Below, one piece after another: positions 18,829-27,694 of a DNA stretch of 64,000 nucleotides. Both the position numbers and the translations under genes were made by a program. This DNA is from Rhodospirillaceae bacterium (GTDB lineage Bacteria > Pseudomonadota > Alphaproteobacteria > Bin65), in contig WTGH01000018.1 of the NCBI GenBank assembly GCA_011523655.1, positions 186,001-250,000 on the forward strand. The letters run 5' to 3'. Position 1 is the first letter of the stretch. Each line of letters opens with the position of its first letter. The notes beneath the pieces were generated by a model. That model ran no database searches. It saw only the letters and a list, made by a program, of their open reading frames with translations, and was not told the origin of the DNA.

Positions 18829-19197
18829 CTATTGCGGAATGCCGAAGCGCGCGTAGTCGCCGGCCAGCCGGCCGGTCGCCCAGCGCCACAGCATGCGGAA
18901 GTCGCTGAACAGGGACCAGACCGGGTAGGTGAAGGTCGCCGGCCGGTTCTTCTCGACGAAAAAATGGCCGATCCAGGCGAAGAAATAACCGCAGAACACC
19001 GCGGCGGCGAGCAGCCACCAGGTCTGCGTAACCAGCGCGACGATCACCGCGGCGATGGCGAGCGAGGTGCCGAAATAGTGCAGATGGCGGGTCCGCGGAT
19101 TGCGGTGTTCGCCCAGGTAGAAGGGCCAGAATTCCCCGTAGGTTGCGATCTTCCCGCCTGAGGCTCTCTTGTCGGGCGTGTCGGGCGTATCGGGCAT
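18829..19197 (-). CDS. Mpo1-like (DUF962) membrane protein
   Basis: A 122-residue protein. The DUF962 histidine motifs are visible: YLGEHRNPRTRHLHYFGTS and FAWIGHFFVEKNRPATFTYP, with two to three hydrophobic helices between. The yeast homologue Mpo1 is an iron-dependent dioxygenase of 2-hydroxy fatty acids; a similar bacterial activity is inference. The longest frame starts at 19320, but MPDTPDTPDKR at 19197 follows a GGGAGGGGAAAACG site and is preferred. Confidence 0.82.
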   Translation of the reverse strand: MPDTPDTPDKRASGGKIATYGEFWPFYLGEHRNPRTRHLHYFGTSLAIAAVIVALVTQTWWLLAAAVFCGYFFAWIGHFFVEKNRPATFTYPVWSLFSDFRMLWRWATGRLAGDYARFGIPQ

Positions 19198-19333
19198 CGT
19201 TTTCCCCTCCCGGCGCGCGCCGCGTGCAGTCCGGGGACGATCCGCCCCGCTGCACGCGGCATGAGGATATCTTGAAGTGCGGCGGACGGTTCGCCAATTC
19301 AAGCGCCGGACCGCCCTCAACGGAGTAGAAAGT

Positions 19334-20371
19334 ATGGGCTATCGCGTAGCCGTGGTCGGCGCGACCGGCAATGTCGGCCGGGAAATGCTCGACCTGCTGG
19401 CCGAACGGAAGTTTCCGGCCGACGAGGTGATCCCGCTCGCCTCGCCGCGCTCGGAGGGCGAGCCGATCGATTTCAACGGCCGGACGCTGGAGGTGAAAAA
19501 CCTCGCGGCCTTCGATTTTGCCGGCGTCGACATCGCCTTTTCGTCGCCCGGCGCGAAGGTTTCGAAGGAATACGCGCCGAAGGCCGGGGCCGCCGGCTGC
19601 CTGGTGATCGACAACACCAGCCAGTTCCGCATGGATGCGGACGTGCCGCTGGTGGTGCCGGAAGTGAACGGCGATGCGCTCGCCGGCTACATGGCGCGCA
19701 ACGGCCGGCGCAACATCGTCGCCAATCCGAACTGCTCGACCATCCAGCTCGTCGTGGCGCTCAAGCCGCTGCACGATGCGGCGCGGATCCGGCGGGTCTC
19801 CGTCGCGACCTACCAGTCGGTCTCCGGTGCCGGCAAGGCGGGCATGGACGAGCTGTTCGAGCAGACGCGCAACATCTATGCCGGCGGCGGCGCGGACAAG
19901 GAGACATTCACCAAGCAGATCGCGTTCAACGTCATTCCCCATATCGACGTTTTCATGGAAGACGGCTCGACCAAGGAGGAATGGAAGATGGTCAACGAGA
20001 CGAAGAAGATCCTCGACCCGGCCATCGACATGATCGCGACCTGCGTGCGCGTGCCGGTCTTCATCGGCCATGCCGAGGCGGTGCATCTGGAATTCGAGAG
20101 CGCGCTGGGCGAGGACGAAGCCCGCGAGGCGCTGGCGGCCGCGCCCGGTGTCTCCGTGATCGATTACCGGGCCGACGAGGGCTACGTCACGCCGGTCGAA
20201 TGCACCGGCGAGGACAAGGTCTATGTCAGCCGCATCCGCAAGGATCCGAGCGTGCCGCACGGCCTTGCGCTATGGGTCGTCTCCGACAATCTGCGCAAGG
20301 GCGCGGCGCTCAACACCATCCAGATCGCCGAAGCGATGATCGAACGGGGCGGCCTACGGGCGGCAGCCTGA
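19334..20371 (+). CDS. asd: Aspartate-semialdehyde dehydrogenase
   Basis: A 345-residue NADPH-dependent enzyme producing aspartate semialdehyde for lysine, threonine and methionine. It shows the nucleotide loop GYRVAVVGATGNVGREML, catalytic Cys134 in NPNCSTIQL, SVSGAGKAGMDEL and the His-containing VPVFIGHAEAVHLEFE. The start at 19334 has GGAG 9 bp upstream; the 19277 frame extension is not family-like. It is a single gene, but dapB and dapF of the same pathway are elsewhere in the window. Confidence 0.95.
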   Translation: MGYRVAVVGATGNVGREMLDLLAERKFPADEVIPLASPRSEGEPIDFNGRTLEVKNLAAFDFAGVDIAFSSPGAKVSKEYAPKAGAAGCLVIDNTSQFRMDADVPLVVPEVNGDALAGYMARNGRRNIVANPNCSTIQLVVALKPLHDAARIRRVSVATYQSVSGAGKAGMDELFEQTRNIYAGGGADKETFTKQIAFNVIPHIDVFMEDGSTKEEWKMVNETKKILDPAIDMIATCVRVPVFIGHAEAVHLEFESALGEDEAREALAAAPGVSVIDYRADEGYVTPVECTGEDKVYVSRIRKDPSVPHGLALWVVSDNLRKGAALNTIQIAEAMIERGGLRAAA

Positions 20372-20477
20372 GGGCATCCGCTTATCCGCAGCACAGGTCT
20401 TCTTCCCGACTGCCGGCAAGCACCGCACCGCCGATTGCCGGACCTGTCACCCATGTATCCGGTTTGCACCCTGGAGT

Positions 20478-20601
20478 CCCCCCTCCCCTTGGGGGAGGGG
20501 GTTAGGGGGAGGGGTCCGCAGACCCTGTCGCGGTTCTGGAATTGGACATCGGCGCGGCGGCGGGCGACCCCTCCCCTAGCCCCTCCCCCAAGGGGAGGGG
20601 G
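20478..20601. repeat. Type-2 inverted-repeat element (CCCCTCCCC arms)
   Basis: The left arm contains CCCTCCCCTTGGGGGAGGGG then TTAGGGGGAGGGGTC. The right arm contains GACCCCTCCCCTAGCCCCTC then CCCCAAGGGGAGGGGG. The arms pair over about 35 bp around a 50-bp spacer. It lies between asd and the convergent DUF1330 gene. A related but diverged element is at 59944-60090. Confidence 0.8.
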
Positions 20602-20664
20602 ATTCGTGCGGTGTCAGCATTCTGTTGCAGAGCAATTCCGGCGCGGGGAGAGCCTGCGGCAGGT

Positions 20665-20955
20665 TCACACCCCTTCGATGATCCGGAAGTCCCGCACCAC
20701 GGCGCCTTCGAGCCGGTCGAGGGCGGCGGCGTAGGCGTCGCTCTCGCGGGCCGCGACTGCCTGGTCGTAGCTGTCGAACTCGATGACCACCGTGCGGTTG
20801 GCGAGGCCGGCCTCATAGGGCGTGACCTTGCCGCCCCGGACGAGGAAACGGCCGCCATGTTGCAGCACGGCCGGCCCGGCCAGTTCGGCATAAGAGGCCA
20901 GCGCGTCCGGATCCTTCACCTCGCGATAGCAGGAAACCCAATATCCCTTGGCCAT
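20665..20955 (-). CDS. DUF1330 domain protein
   Basis: A 96-residue ferredoxin-fold protein (MAKGYWVSCYREVKDPDALASY, RFLVRGGKVTPYEAG, RTVVIEFDSYDQAVAARESDAY). This is the DUF1330 pattern, related to dimeric alpha/beta-barrel proteins. No enzymatic function is established for the family. A GGGGGGAGAAG site precedes the ATG. It is upstream of, and on the same strand as, nothing obvious; the TRAP permease ends 88 bp 5' of it. Confidence 0.85.
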   Translation of the reverse strand: MAKGYWVSCYREVKDPDALASYAELAGPAVLQHGGRFLVRGGKVTPYEAGLANRTVVIEFDSYDQAVAARESDAYAAALDRLEGAVVRDFRIIEGV

Positions 20956-21043
20956 CTTCTCCCCCCTTCGGTTCCGTTCGGTTCGCTCGAAACGACAGGC
21001 GGGTACGCCGCCCGGCCCGAACGTTGAGCGCGCAGGAAAGGTC

Positions 21044-22402
21044 TTACCCCATCAGGCCCGGCAGCCAAAGCACGATTCCCGGAAACGCCAGCAGCACGCC
21101 GACGGTCGCGACGTCGGCGACGAAGAAGGGGCCGATGCCGCGGAACACGTCCTGCAACGGCACTTCGAGCGAGCGGCCTTCGGCGTCGCGCAGGTCGCGG
21201 CTGACCCCGGCGACGACGAAACAGTTGAGCCCGATGGGCGGGGTGATCAGGCAGATCTCCGCCATCTTCACCACGATGATGCCGAACCAGACCGGATGGT
21301 AGCCCAGCGCCTCGACCGCCGGGAACACCACCGGCAGGGTGAGGATCAGCATGCCGATCGCATCCATGAACATGCCGAGGATCGCGTAGGCGAGCAGGAT
21401 GCAGATCATGATGACGATGGGCGGCATGTCCAGCGTCGTGACCCATTCGGCGAAGGAGGCCGGCAGGCCGGCGAAGCCGAGGAAGCGCACGAACAGGAAC
21501 ACGCCCCAGATCAGGGTGAAGATCATCGCCGTCAGCTTGGCGGTCTCCAGCAGCGCCTCCTTCAGCCGGCCGCCCATTTCGCCGACCGCCTTCTGCCGGA
21601 ACGCCTCGAAGACGTAGATCGCGAACACGATGGCCGCGCCGAGCGCCGCCGCCTCGGTGGGCGTCGCCGTGCCGGTGTAGATCGCGCCGAAAATCACCAG
21701 GACGACGGCGAAGATGGGCAGGACGCCGGGGACGGTCGCCAGCTTCTCGCGCAGGGTGAATCCGGAGATCGGCCGGCCGAGCTGCGGCTTCCACAGGCAC
21801 ATGCCGATAATCAGCGCGGCGTAGATCAGCGCCGAGACAATGCCCGGCAGGAAGCCGCCGAGCAGCAGCTTGCCGACCGATTCCTCGACGATGATCGCGT
21901 AGATGACCAGGATCGCCGAGGGCGGGATCAACGAGGCCAGCGTGCCGCCCGCCGCGACCACGCCGGCGGCCAGCTTGCGGTCGTAGCCGTTCTTCAGCAT
22001 GTCCGGGATCGCGACCCGGGAGAACACGGCCGCGGTCGCGGTCGACGCGCCGGAGACCGCGGCAAATCCGGCGGTCGCGAACACCGTCGCCACGGCGAGG
22101 CCGCCCGGCACCCAGCCGGCCCAGCGGCGCGCCGCCTCGAACAGCTTGCCGGTCATGCCGGCGTAGAAGGCGAGAAAGCCGATCAGGATGAACAGCGGCA
22201 GAACCGAGAGCGGATAGGTGATGGTCTTGGAATGGGGAATCGTGCCGGAAATCGCCGCCGCCACGTTCCAGCCGCGCAACTCCAGCAGGCCGAGAAAGCC
22301 GGTCAGCGCCGCGGCGACGAAAACCCGGACGCCGAGCACCACCAGGACGATCAGGAAGACGACCGCAACGATGCCGGTATCGAAGGGATCGAGGCCGAGC
22401 AT
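21044..22402 (-). CDS. dctM: TRAP transporter large permease (DctM)
   Basis: A 452-residue inner-membrane protein with about 12 hydrophobic helices. It carries family motifs: SVLPLFILIGFLAFYAGMTG, AGFAAVSGASTATAAVFSR, GGTLASLIPPSAILVIYAII, GTATPTEAAALGA and the ending LITPPIGLNCFVV. It drives sodium- or proton-coupled uptake of the solute delivered by DctP, with DctQ as scaffold. The start codon overlaps the dctQ stop (TGATG type). Confidence 0.93.
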   Translation of the reverse strand: MLGLDPFDTGIVAVVFLIVLVVLGVRVFVAAALTGFLGLLELRGWNVAAAISGTIPHSKTITYPLSVLPLFILIGFLAFYAGMTGKLFEAARRWAGWVPGGLAVATVFATAGFAAVSGASTATAAVFSRVAIPDMLKNGYDRKLAAGVVAAGGTLASLIPPSAILVIYAIIVEESVGKLLLGGFLPGIVSALIYAALIIGMCLWKPQLGRPISGFTLREKLATVPGVLPIFAVVLVIFGAIYTGTATPTEAAALGAAIVFAIYVFEAFRQKAVGEMGGRLKEALLETAKLTAMIFTLIWGVFLFVRFLGFAGLPASFAEWVTTLDMPPIVIMICILLAYAILGMFMDAIGMLILTLPVVFPAVEALGYHPVWFGIIVVKMAEICLITPPIGLNCFVVAGVSRDLRDAEGRSLEVPLQDVFRGIGPFFVADVATVGVLLAFPGIVLWLPGLMG

Positions 22403-23037
22403 CAGACGGTGCCCTCGATCTCGTCCCTGGCCTGCTCCTCGACCGTCTTGATGTGCGGCGCGCCGACCGGCGCCAGCGCCGGGTTTACGAGCAATCGCAG
22501 ATAGGCGAAGAGCTGGACCGCGAAGCGGAGAAACAGCAGGGCGAGGAAGACCGGCACCGCCAGTTTGCCCGGCCAGGTCACCAGTTCGATGTCGATCGTG
22601 CTATCGCCCAGTTCCCAGGCCCTGCCGAAGTGCTGGTAGGAATAGGGGATCAGGATCGCGACGATGACCATGCCCGCGAGCACGCCGACCGCCTCGGCCA
22701 GCCACATGGCCCGCCCGCGCAGCCGGCCGAGGACCAGCTCCATCCGGACATGGCCGCCCATGCGCTGGAGCCAGGCGATGCCGAAAATGGCAAAGCCGAT
22801 CATGCCGAACTCGACGATGTCGATGTAGCCGAAGATCGGCGCGTTGAAGAGGCTGCGCAGGACGATCTGGATCATACCCAGGATCATCAGGCCGAAAACG
22901 AGCGCCCCGCCGACCAGCGTACAGACGAATTCAAGCGGCGCGAGCAGCCGGTCGGCCCGCCAGACCGCGCGGCCGAGCAGATCGTCCGGCGGCCCTGAGG
23001 CGTATTCCGGGCCGTATTCCGGCGCGTCCCCGATCAT
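22402..23037 (-). CDS. dctQ: TRAP transporter small permease (DctQ)
   Basis: A 211-residue protein with four transmembrane helices. It holds the DctQ-type WLQRMGGHVRMELVLGRLRGR loop between helices 2 and 3 and long polar ends. It joins DctM in the TRAP permease. A perfect 16-bp-stem hairpin lies between the dctP stop and this start. Confidence 0.88.
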   Translation of the reverse strand: MIGDAPEYGPEYASGPPDDLLGRAVWRADRLLAPLEFVCTLVGGALVFGLMILGMIQIVLRSLFNAPIFGYIDIVEFGMIGFAIFGIAWLQRMGGHVRMELVLGRLRGRAMWLAEAVGVLAGMVIVAILIPYSYQHFGRAWELGDSTIDIELVTWPGKLAVPVFLALLFLRFAVQLFAYLRLLVNPALAPVGAPHIKTVEEQARDEIEGTV

Positions 23038-23063
23038 GGTTTTACCGAAGAGGGATAAACGGC

Positions 23064-23111
23064 GCAGCCCGCCGCCCGCTGCCCGATCGGGGCGTGCGGG
23101 CGGCGGGCTGC
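23064..23111 (-). terminator. Strong hairpin between dctP and dctQ (attenuator or mRNA stabiliser)
   Basis: GCAGCCCGCCGCCCGC (23064-23079) pairs perfectly with GCGGGCGGCGGGCTGC (23096-23111); the 16-nt loop itself holds palindromic CCCGATCGGG. No T-run follows on the minus strand. Hairpins at this place in binding-protein operons usually let the binding protein be made in excess by protecting its mRNA or partly stopping transcription. That role here is inferred from position. Confidence 0.7.
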
Positions 23112-23127
23112 AAGCCTGTGTCGGAGA

Positions 23128-24189
23128 CTATTCGTAGGTCTGGCCGACGGCGGCGAACATGGACTTCACGAGGCCGCGGGCGTCGAACTTGTCCTGGTTC
23201 TCCTTGATCCAGGCTTCGATGATCGGCCGTCCGCCCGCCTTGCGGAAGGCCGCAATCTGCGCGTCGGTATAGCGGACTTCCTTCAGCTTCTTCTTCAGCA
23301 TCGGCAGGTTTTTCGCGTCCGCTTTCTTGTAGGCGTCGATCTGGGCCGCGATGACCGCTTCCTTCGAGTCTTCCAGCAGCTTCTTGTATTGCGCCGGCAG
23401 CTTGTTGTAGGCGCTGATCGAGAAGGTCAGCGGGCAGTCCGACGTGCCGGGCGACAGGTTGATGGTGTACCAGTCGGCCAGTTCGTGGATCTTGTAGGCG
23501 ACATGGGCGTAGGTGAAGGGGAAGGAGGCCGCCTGCATCGTGCCCTGCTGCATGCCGGTATAGACCTCGGTTGCCGTCGGCGTCGTCGGGGTCGCGCCCA
23601 GCACCTTCATCGCCCGGCCGAGGCCGCCGCCGGCCCGCACCGTCATGCCCTTCCAGTCGGCCAGCGCCACCGGGGGCTTGCCTTTGCCGAGCAGCTCATA
23701 CTGCGGCAGGAAGGACGAGGTGTAGATCATGGCGTTCCAGCGCGCGAGTTGCTTGCCGACCGACGGATGGGCGTAGACCGCCTCGCGCACCTTGCGGTTG
23801 TTCTCCCAGGTCGCCATCGGCAGGAAGGGCAGGGCCAGCGCCATCAGCGCCGGGTTCTTCTTCGGATGGTAGAAGTTGCAGAACATCGCCCCTTCGAACG
23901 CGCCGATCTTGAGCCCGTCCAGGTTCTCGCGCGATTTCGAGAGCGCCGCGCCGTAGTAGATCTTCAGGGTCCAGTTGCCGCCGGTCTTCTCGGCGAGAAT
24001 GGCGGACAGCTTCTCGATCCCGGCGGTGAAGGCGCGCTTCTTGCCCCAGACCGAATAGTTCCAAGTCAGTTTCGGGCCGTTGACCTCGGCGGCCTGCGCC
24101 GGCGCCCAGGCCGATGTCAGGCCGAACGCCAGGCCGAACGCCAAGACCGGCGTGGCGCCGAGCGCGATGCTGCGGGTGCAAATTTTCAT
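23128..24189 (-). CDS. dctP: TRAP transporter solute-binding protein (DctP)
   Basis: A 353-residue periplasmic protein with a signal peptide (KICTRSIALGATPVLAFGLAF ending AQAAEV). The domain has KLTWNYSVWG, the conserved DWKGMTVRAGGGLGRAM with the ligand-carboxylate Arg, and ALPFLPMATW. DctP proteins usually bind organic acids; the ligand here is unknown. AGGAGG lies 9 bp before the ATG at 24189. The frame is open to 24444 but that part is not homologous. Confidence 0.92.
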   Translation of the reverse strand: MKICTRSIALGATPVLAFGLAFGLTSAWAPAQAAEVNGPKLTWNYSVWGKKRAFTAGIEKLSAILAEKTGGNWTLKIYYGAALSKSRENLDGLKIGAFEGAMFCNFYHPKKNPALMALALPFLPMATWENNRKVREAVYAHPSVGKQLARWNAMIYTSSFLPQYELLGKGKPPVALADWKGMTVRAGGGLGRAMKVLGATPTTPTATEVYTGMQQGTMQAASFPFTYAHVAYKIHELADWYTINLSPGTSDCPLTFSISAYNKLPAQYKKLLEDSKEAVIAAQIDAYKKADAKNLPMLKKKLKEVRYTDAQIAAFRKAGGRPIIEAWIKENQDKFDARGLVKSMFAAVGQTYE

Positions 24190-24287
24190 GGACTTTCCTC
24201 CTGGCGGGTTGCCGGCCGGCTGCCCGGCCGGGCACATGATACCTCCCGTGAACCGATTGACGGTCCGTTGCGCGTACCGGGCCGAGC

Positions 24288-25283
24288 CTAGCGTTTTTCC
24301 CCGCTTTGCGGCAAGCGCCGCGCCATCTTGCCGACCAGATTGTCGGCGACGCCCGGCCGGCTCCACGGACAGACGGCGAGGCAGATGCCGCAGGTCTCGT
24401 TCTCGACGAAATAGGGCAGGCACTTGTCGAAATCGACATACCATTTCTCGGTGCCGCGCACTGTCTGCTTGTCGGGCGCGATGGCGTCCGGCGGACAGGC
24501 CCGGGTGCAGACCTGGCAGCTCTGGCAGAACAGGTCGGCGCCGAAAATGTCCGGCGCATCGGGCGCAACCGGCAGATCCGTCGTGACCATGGACAGGCGG
24601 AAATTGGCGCCGAAGCGGCGGTGGATCATCGAGCCGTGCTTGCCGAGCTCGCCCAGACCGGCCTCGATCGCCGCCGGGATCATCAGCACATCCTCGGTCA
24701 TCGGGCCGGTCTTGGCCTCGGCGGGAAAGCCGCGCTCGCGAATCCAGTTGGCGAGCCGCTTGGCGGCGACGCCGGCGCGGCCGTATTGCGCCATGACCTC
24801 GATATAGGCGTCTTCGTGCGGCGCACTGTTGAGCCGGTCGTATTCGTGGGCGAAGGCCATGACGACGACCCAGCGCCCGGCCGGCCGGGGCCGGTCGGTA
24901 AAGGTCCAGGATTCTTCATATTCGCAGATGCCGGCGTCGTCCGCCCCGGCCGCCAGCGCGGCCTGTTTGACTGCCGCGCTCCAGCCGTCGGCCGGTTCGG
25001 GCGCCGGTGCCGGCGCAACCGGGCTTTCGGCGTATGCGGCGGCGCGCTGGCGGTATTTGCGCGCCTCGCGGATATTCGCGTTGTCGCGGTAACGGTCGTA
25101 AAAGAAGCGCAGGACGCCGGTGTGCTCGATCGAATGGCCGTCGTCGCGCCAGAAAACCGGCCGCGGCGGGCCGAACGCCGCCTCGCCCAGACCGTTAATG
25201 GCGTTGCCGGAAACCTCCGGCCACACCGCCGCCTGCTCCGGCGACGGCGCCCATGCCGCCGCAGCCGTGGATGTTCCCGCCAT
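24288..25283 (-). CDS. Double-4Fe-4S protein, QueG / reductive-dehalogenase-like
   Basis: A 331-residue protein with a C-terminal bacterial ferredoxin module: Cys253, 256, 259, 263 (CQSCQVCTRACPPDAI) and Cys288, 298, 301, 305 (CGICLAVCPWSRPG). The middle segment (YEVMAQYGRAG-like helix, AIEAGLGELGKHGSMIHRRFG, RLSMVTTDLPV) matches the cobalamin-binding domain shared by epoxyqueuosine reductase and RdhA. There is no Tat signal, so it is cytoplasmic. The long N-terminal part with HSIEHTGVLRFFYDRYRDN is not typical of QueG. It lies between the TRAP genes and the Rieske operon, all on the minus strand. The substrate is unknown. Confidence 0.72.
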   Translation of the reverse strand: MAGTSTAAAAWAPSPEQAAVWPEVSGNAINGLGEAAFGPPRPVFWRDDGHSIEHTGVLRFFYDRYRDNANIREARKYRQRAAAYAESPVAPAPAPEPADGWSAAVKQAALAAGADDAGICEYEESWTFTDRPRPAGRWVVVMAFAHEYDRLNSAPHEDAYIEVMAQYGRAGVAAKRLANWIRERGFPAEAKTGPMTEDVLMIPAAIEAGLGELGKHGSMIHRRFGANFRLSMVTTDLPVAPDAPDIFGADLFCQSCQVCTRACPPDAIAPDKQTVRGTEKWYVDFDKCLPYFVENETCGICLAVCPWSRPGVADNLVGKMARRLPQSGEKR

Positions 25284-25400
25284 GACCCGCTCCCGCCTTT
25301 CCCGTTCGCCCGGTGCGCGGCCAGACTACCCCAGGGACCGGCCGGCGCGTAAGGGGAGCGTAAGGGGACAGGACGGGACCGGACTTCCGTCGCGCCGCGC

Positions 25401-25724
25401 TTAAAACCGCGATTCGTAACGCAGCGGGTCGCAGGCGTCGACGGCCTCCCGCCGCTTGTAGAACTCGACGAGGGTGGCGATCTCGACCAGCGACAGCGAC
25501 ATCAGGTAGAGCCGGTGCGCTTCGGTCGGCATGTTGCCGCCGAAATCGTCGTCCAGATAGGCGAGGATATCGTCGATCCGCAATATCATCGCATCGTAGA
25601 AGGCGCGGATTTCGTCCATCGAGGCCACCGCCCTCTTCTCGGTCCGGGCGCGCTCCGGCTCCAGCGCCCAGTCCGCAAACGGGGCCAGTTCCCCGAATGC
25701 GTCGGGCAACAGCGGCTCATTCAT
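25401..25724 (-). CDS. Small acidic helical protein following the Rieske oxygenase
   Basis: A 107-residue, largely helical protein (MDEIRAFYDAMILRIDDILAYLDD, LYLMSLSLVEIATLVEFYKRREAV), with no signal peptide or metal motif. It starts 33 bp after the Rieske gene on the same strand, so it is likely co-transcribed and may be an accessory or regulatory subunit. I do not recognise the family. Confidence 0.65.
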   Translation of the reverse strand: MNEPLLPDAFGELAPFADWALEPERARTEKRAVASMDEIRAFYDAMILRIDDILAYLDDDFGGNMPTEAHRLYLMSLSLVEIATLVEFYKRREAVDACDPLRYESRF

Positions 25725-25757
25725 CGCCTGCTCTCCGCCGCCTCGCAGCCGGACCGG

Positions 25758-26936
25758 TCATGCGCATCGGCCGGACCCGGCATAATCGCCCAGGACCTTG
25801 TGGAAATGGCGGATCGGCAGTTCGTCGTCCTGCAGGATGAGATGGCTCCGCACACCGGAGGCAATGCCCGCATGGACGCTTTCGTGCGCCAGCGTATCCT
25901 CCTGAAGCGTATCCCGGATAAAGCACTTGAAAAATTCCTGCTGGAGCCGTTCGCGCCGGGTTGCGGCCGCGCTGAAGTGCATCCGAATCTCCCAGATCGT
26001 CCGGTCGACCGCGATCGGCCAGAGCATGTAGGTGATGCACCCCATCCAGGTGCCAACCTTAAACAGCGAAAGAATGCCGTTCGGAAAAAGCAGATAGTGG
26101 TCCAGGTCGCCGATCATGTTCGGAACCCGGGGAGCCCCGGCGGTGTCGCCTCCGTAAAAGAGTGCGATTTTCAGCGGAGTCAGTTTCTGGAAGGACTGGT
26201 AATCGCACGACCAGAAACTGTGATAGTCGTAGAGAATAATCTCCTTGAAGTAGCAATTTCCGGTGTCGTCCTTCGCGAACGACTGGCCAAGCGTCCAGCG
26301 ATGCTGATACGGCAAATGGTACACTTCGTTCTGTGCATCGAGCACGATCTTCCAGTTGGCGCGCTCCTCCACCCTGTAGACCTGCGACAGTTTCATTTCG
26401 TGGAACGGGCAGCCGTCGAGCCGGTCGGCGAAACCGCCGAGATAGTTCCGCAGCGTCTCGGCGGGGTCGGGGGCCAGATGAACGAAGATGAAGCCCTCCC
26501 AGATGTCGGTATCGACCGGCGTCAGGCCGTGATCCCGCCGGTCCAGGCCGAAGAAATTCTCTTCGTTCGGGACGCTGACCAGTTCGCCCGTGTCGCTGTA
26601 CGCCCAGTTGTGGAGGCGGCAGAAGAGCGCGCCGCCGCAGGAGCCCCGTTCGTCTGCCACCAGCCGGTTGCTGCGATGGGAGCAGACATTGTGAAAGCCG
26701 CGCACGACGCCGTCCGAGCCCCGGATGATCAGTACTGAGGCGTTGCAAATGGCGATATCCCGGACGAAATAGTCGCCGGCATCGGGAATTTCGTCGACAC
26801 GGCCGACCTGGAGCCATGACCTGCGGAAGACGCGCTCGCGCTCGAGTGCGAAATGCTCTTCGGAAATGTAGGGCTCGGTGGGCAGCGGATTTGTGCCCAA
26901 ATCCGGATATTTTTCAGACCACATCCCTTGCCGCAT
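25758..26936 (-). CDS. Rieske non-heme iron oxygenase, alpha subunit
   Basis: A 392-residue ring-hydroxylating-type oxygenase. The Rieske 2Fe-2S site is Cys85-x-His87 (NVCSHRSNR) and Cys106-x2-His109 (FCRLHNWAY). The catalytic domain holds Asn203, His207 and His212 (AQNEVYHLPYQH), the usual mononuclear iron region. Such enzymes hydroxylate or O/N-demethylate aromatic or quaternary-amine substrates and need a reductase, which is not encoded nearby. Local base use is slightly less GC-rich than in its neighbours. A second ATG (fifth codon) is an alternative start. Confidence 0.9.
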   Translation of the reverse strand: MRQGMWSEKYPDLGTNPLPTEPYISEEHFALERERVFRRSWLQVGRVDEIPDAGDYFVRDIAICNASVLIIRGSDGVVRGFHNVCSHRSNRLVADERGSCGGALFCRLHNWAYSDTGELVSVPNEENFFGLDRRDHGLTPVDTDIWEGFIFVHLAPDPAETLRNYLGGFADRLDGCPFHEMKLSQVYRVEERANWKIVLDAQNEVYHLPYQHRWTLGQSFAKDDTGNCYFKEIILYDYHSFWSCDYQSFQKLTPLKIALFYGGDTAGAPRVPNMIGDLDHYLLFPNGILSLFKVGTWMGCITYMLWPIAVDRTIWEIRMHFSAAATRRERLQQEFFKCFIRDTLQEDTLAHESVHAGIASGVRSHLILQDDELPIRHFHKVLGDYAGSGRCA

Positions 26937-27270
26937 ACCTATCCCCGTTTGCCGGTCTTTTGACAGTCGCGGCGCATCGGCCGGCCTTTGTCGCTCAAAC
27001 AGCGATAGCAGGTCGTATTGCGTGGGAGCCTAGGTCAGCTGCGTATGTCCGCGCGTCCCCAAGGTTGGGGAGACTTTGCGGTTTCTGTTCGTGCGGCGGC
27101 GCTCAAGGGAGGCAAGGCCCGTGGCGGAACGGCGCCACCGCCTTCCGGTCCGTCGCGACGGGCCGCAGCGGCGCAAAAATGTACCAGCGGCACGGCGGCA
27201 GCCTGTCCCGGCAGTCGAAAGGGGGCCCCGCGCGGCTTCGCGGCGCGAATTCCCGTCTCGAACGGCGCCC
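26937..27270. other. Non-coding stretch upstream of the Rieske gene
   Basis: About 330 bp between the Rieske start and the gapR stop, both minus strand. It should hold the Rieske-operon promoter. Only a small GC-rich hairpin (CGCGGCTTCGCG near 27230-27243) was noticed, and no open frame looks protein-like. Confidence 0.5.
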
Positions 27271-27603
27271 TCAGATCATGCCGATAGCGCGGCGGTAGAC
27301 GTCGAGCAGTTCCTCCTGCTCCCGGCGGTCGGCGGTGTCCATGCGGCGCAGGGCGACCAGCTTGCGCATGATCTTCGGATCGTAGCCGTTGCCCTTCGCC
27401 TCGGCATAGACCTCGCGGATATCGGCGGCCAGCGCCTTCTTCTCCTCCTCCAGACGCTCGATCCGCTCGACATAGGCGCGCAGGATGTCGCCCGCCACGC
27501 CGCCGGCCCGGATCGTATTTGTCGTATCGGGAGTTACCGGGGATTCGGGAGCGGCGGTTTCGCTGGAGCCGGCGTTCAGGGCGGCATTATCGGCAGGGTT
27601 CAT
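27271..27603 (-). CDS. gapR: GapR-family (DUF2312) DNA-binding protein
   Basis: A 110-residue protein. After about 35 Pro/Thr-rich residues comes the conserved DUF2312 block: [39 protein letters not shown] and [21 protein letters not shown]. GapR of Caulobacter is a coiled-coil tetramer clamping overtwisted DNA ahead of polymerases and aiding gyrase. The family is close to restricted to alphaproteobacteria, which helps place the organism. Confidence 0.9.
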   Translation of the reverse strand: MNPADNAALNAGSSETAAPESPVTPDTTNTIRAGGVAGDILRAYVERIERLEEEKKALAADIREVYAEAKGNGYDPKIMRKLVALRRMDTADRREQEELLDVYRRAIGMI

Positions 27604-27694
27604 CGTCGTCGGTCCGTTCGGTGGGAGAGGGAAAGCGATACCGGCTCGCCGGGCTTGCGACCCGCGACAGGCTGGCCATTCGGGCTGCCGGCCG

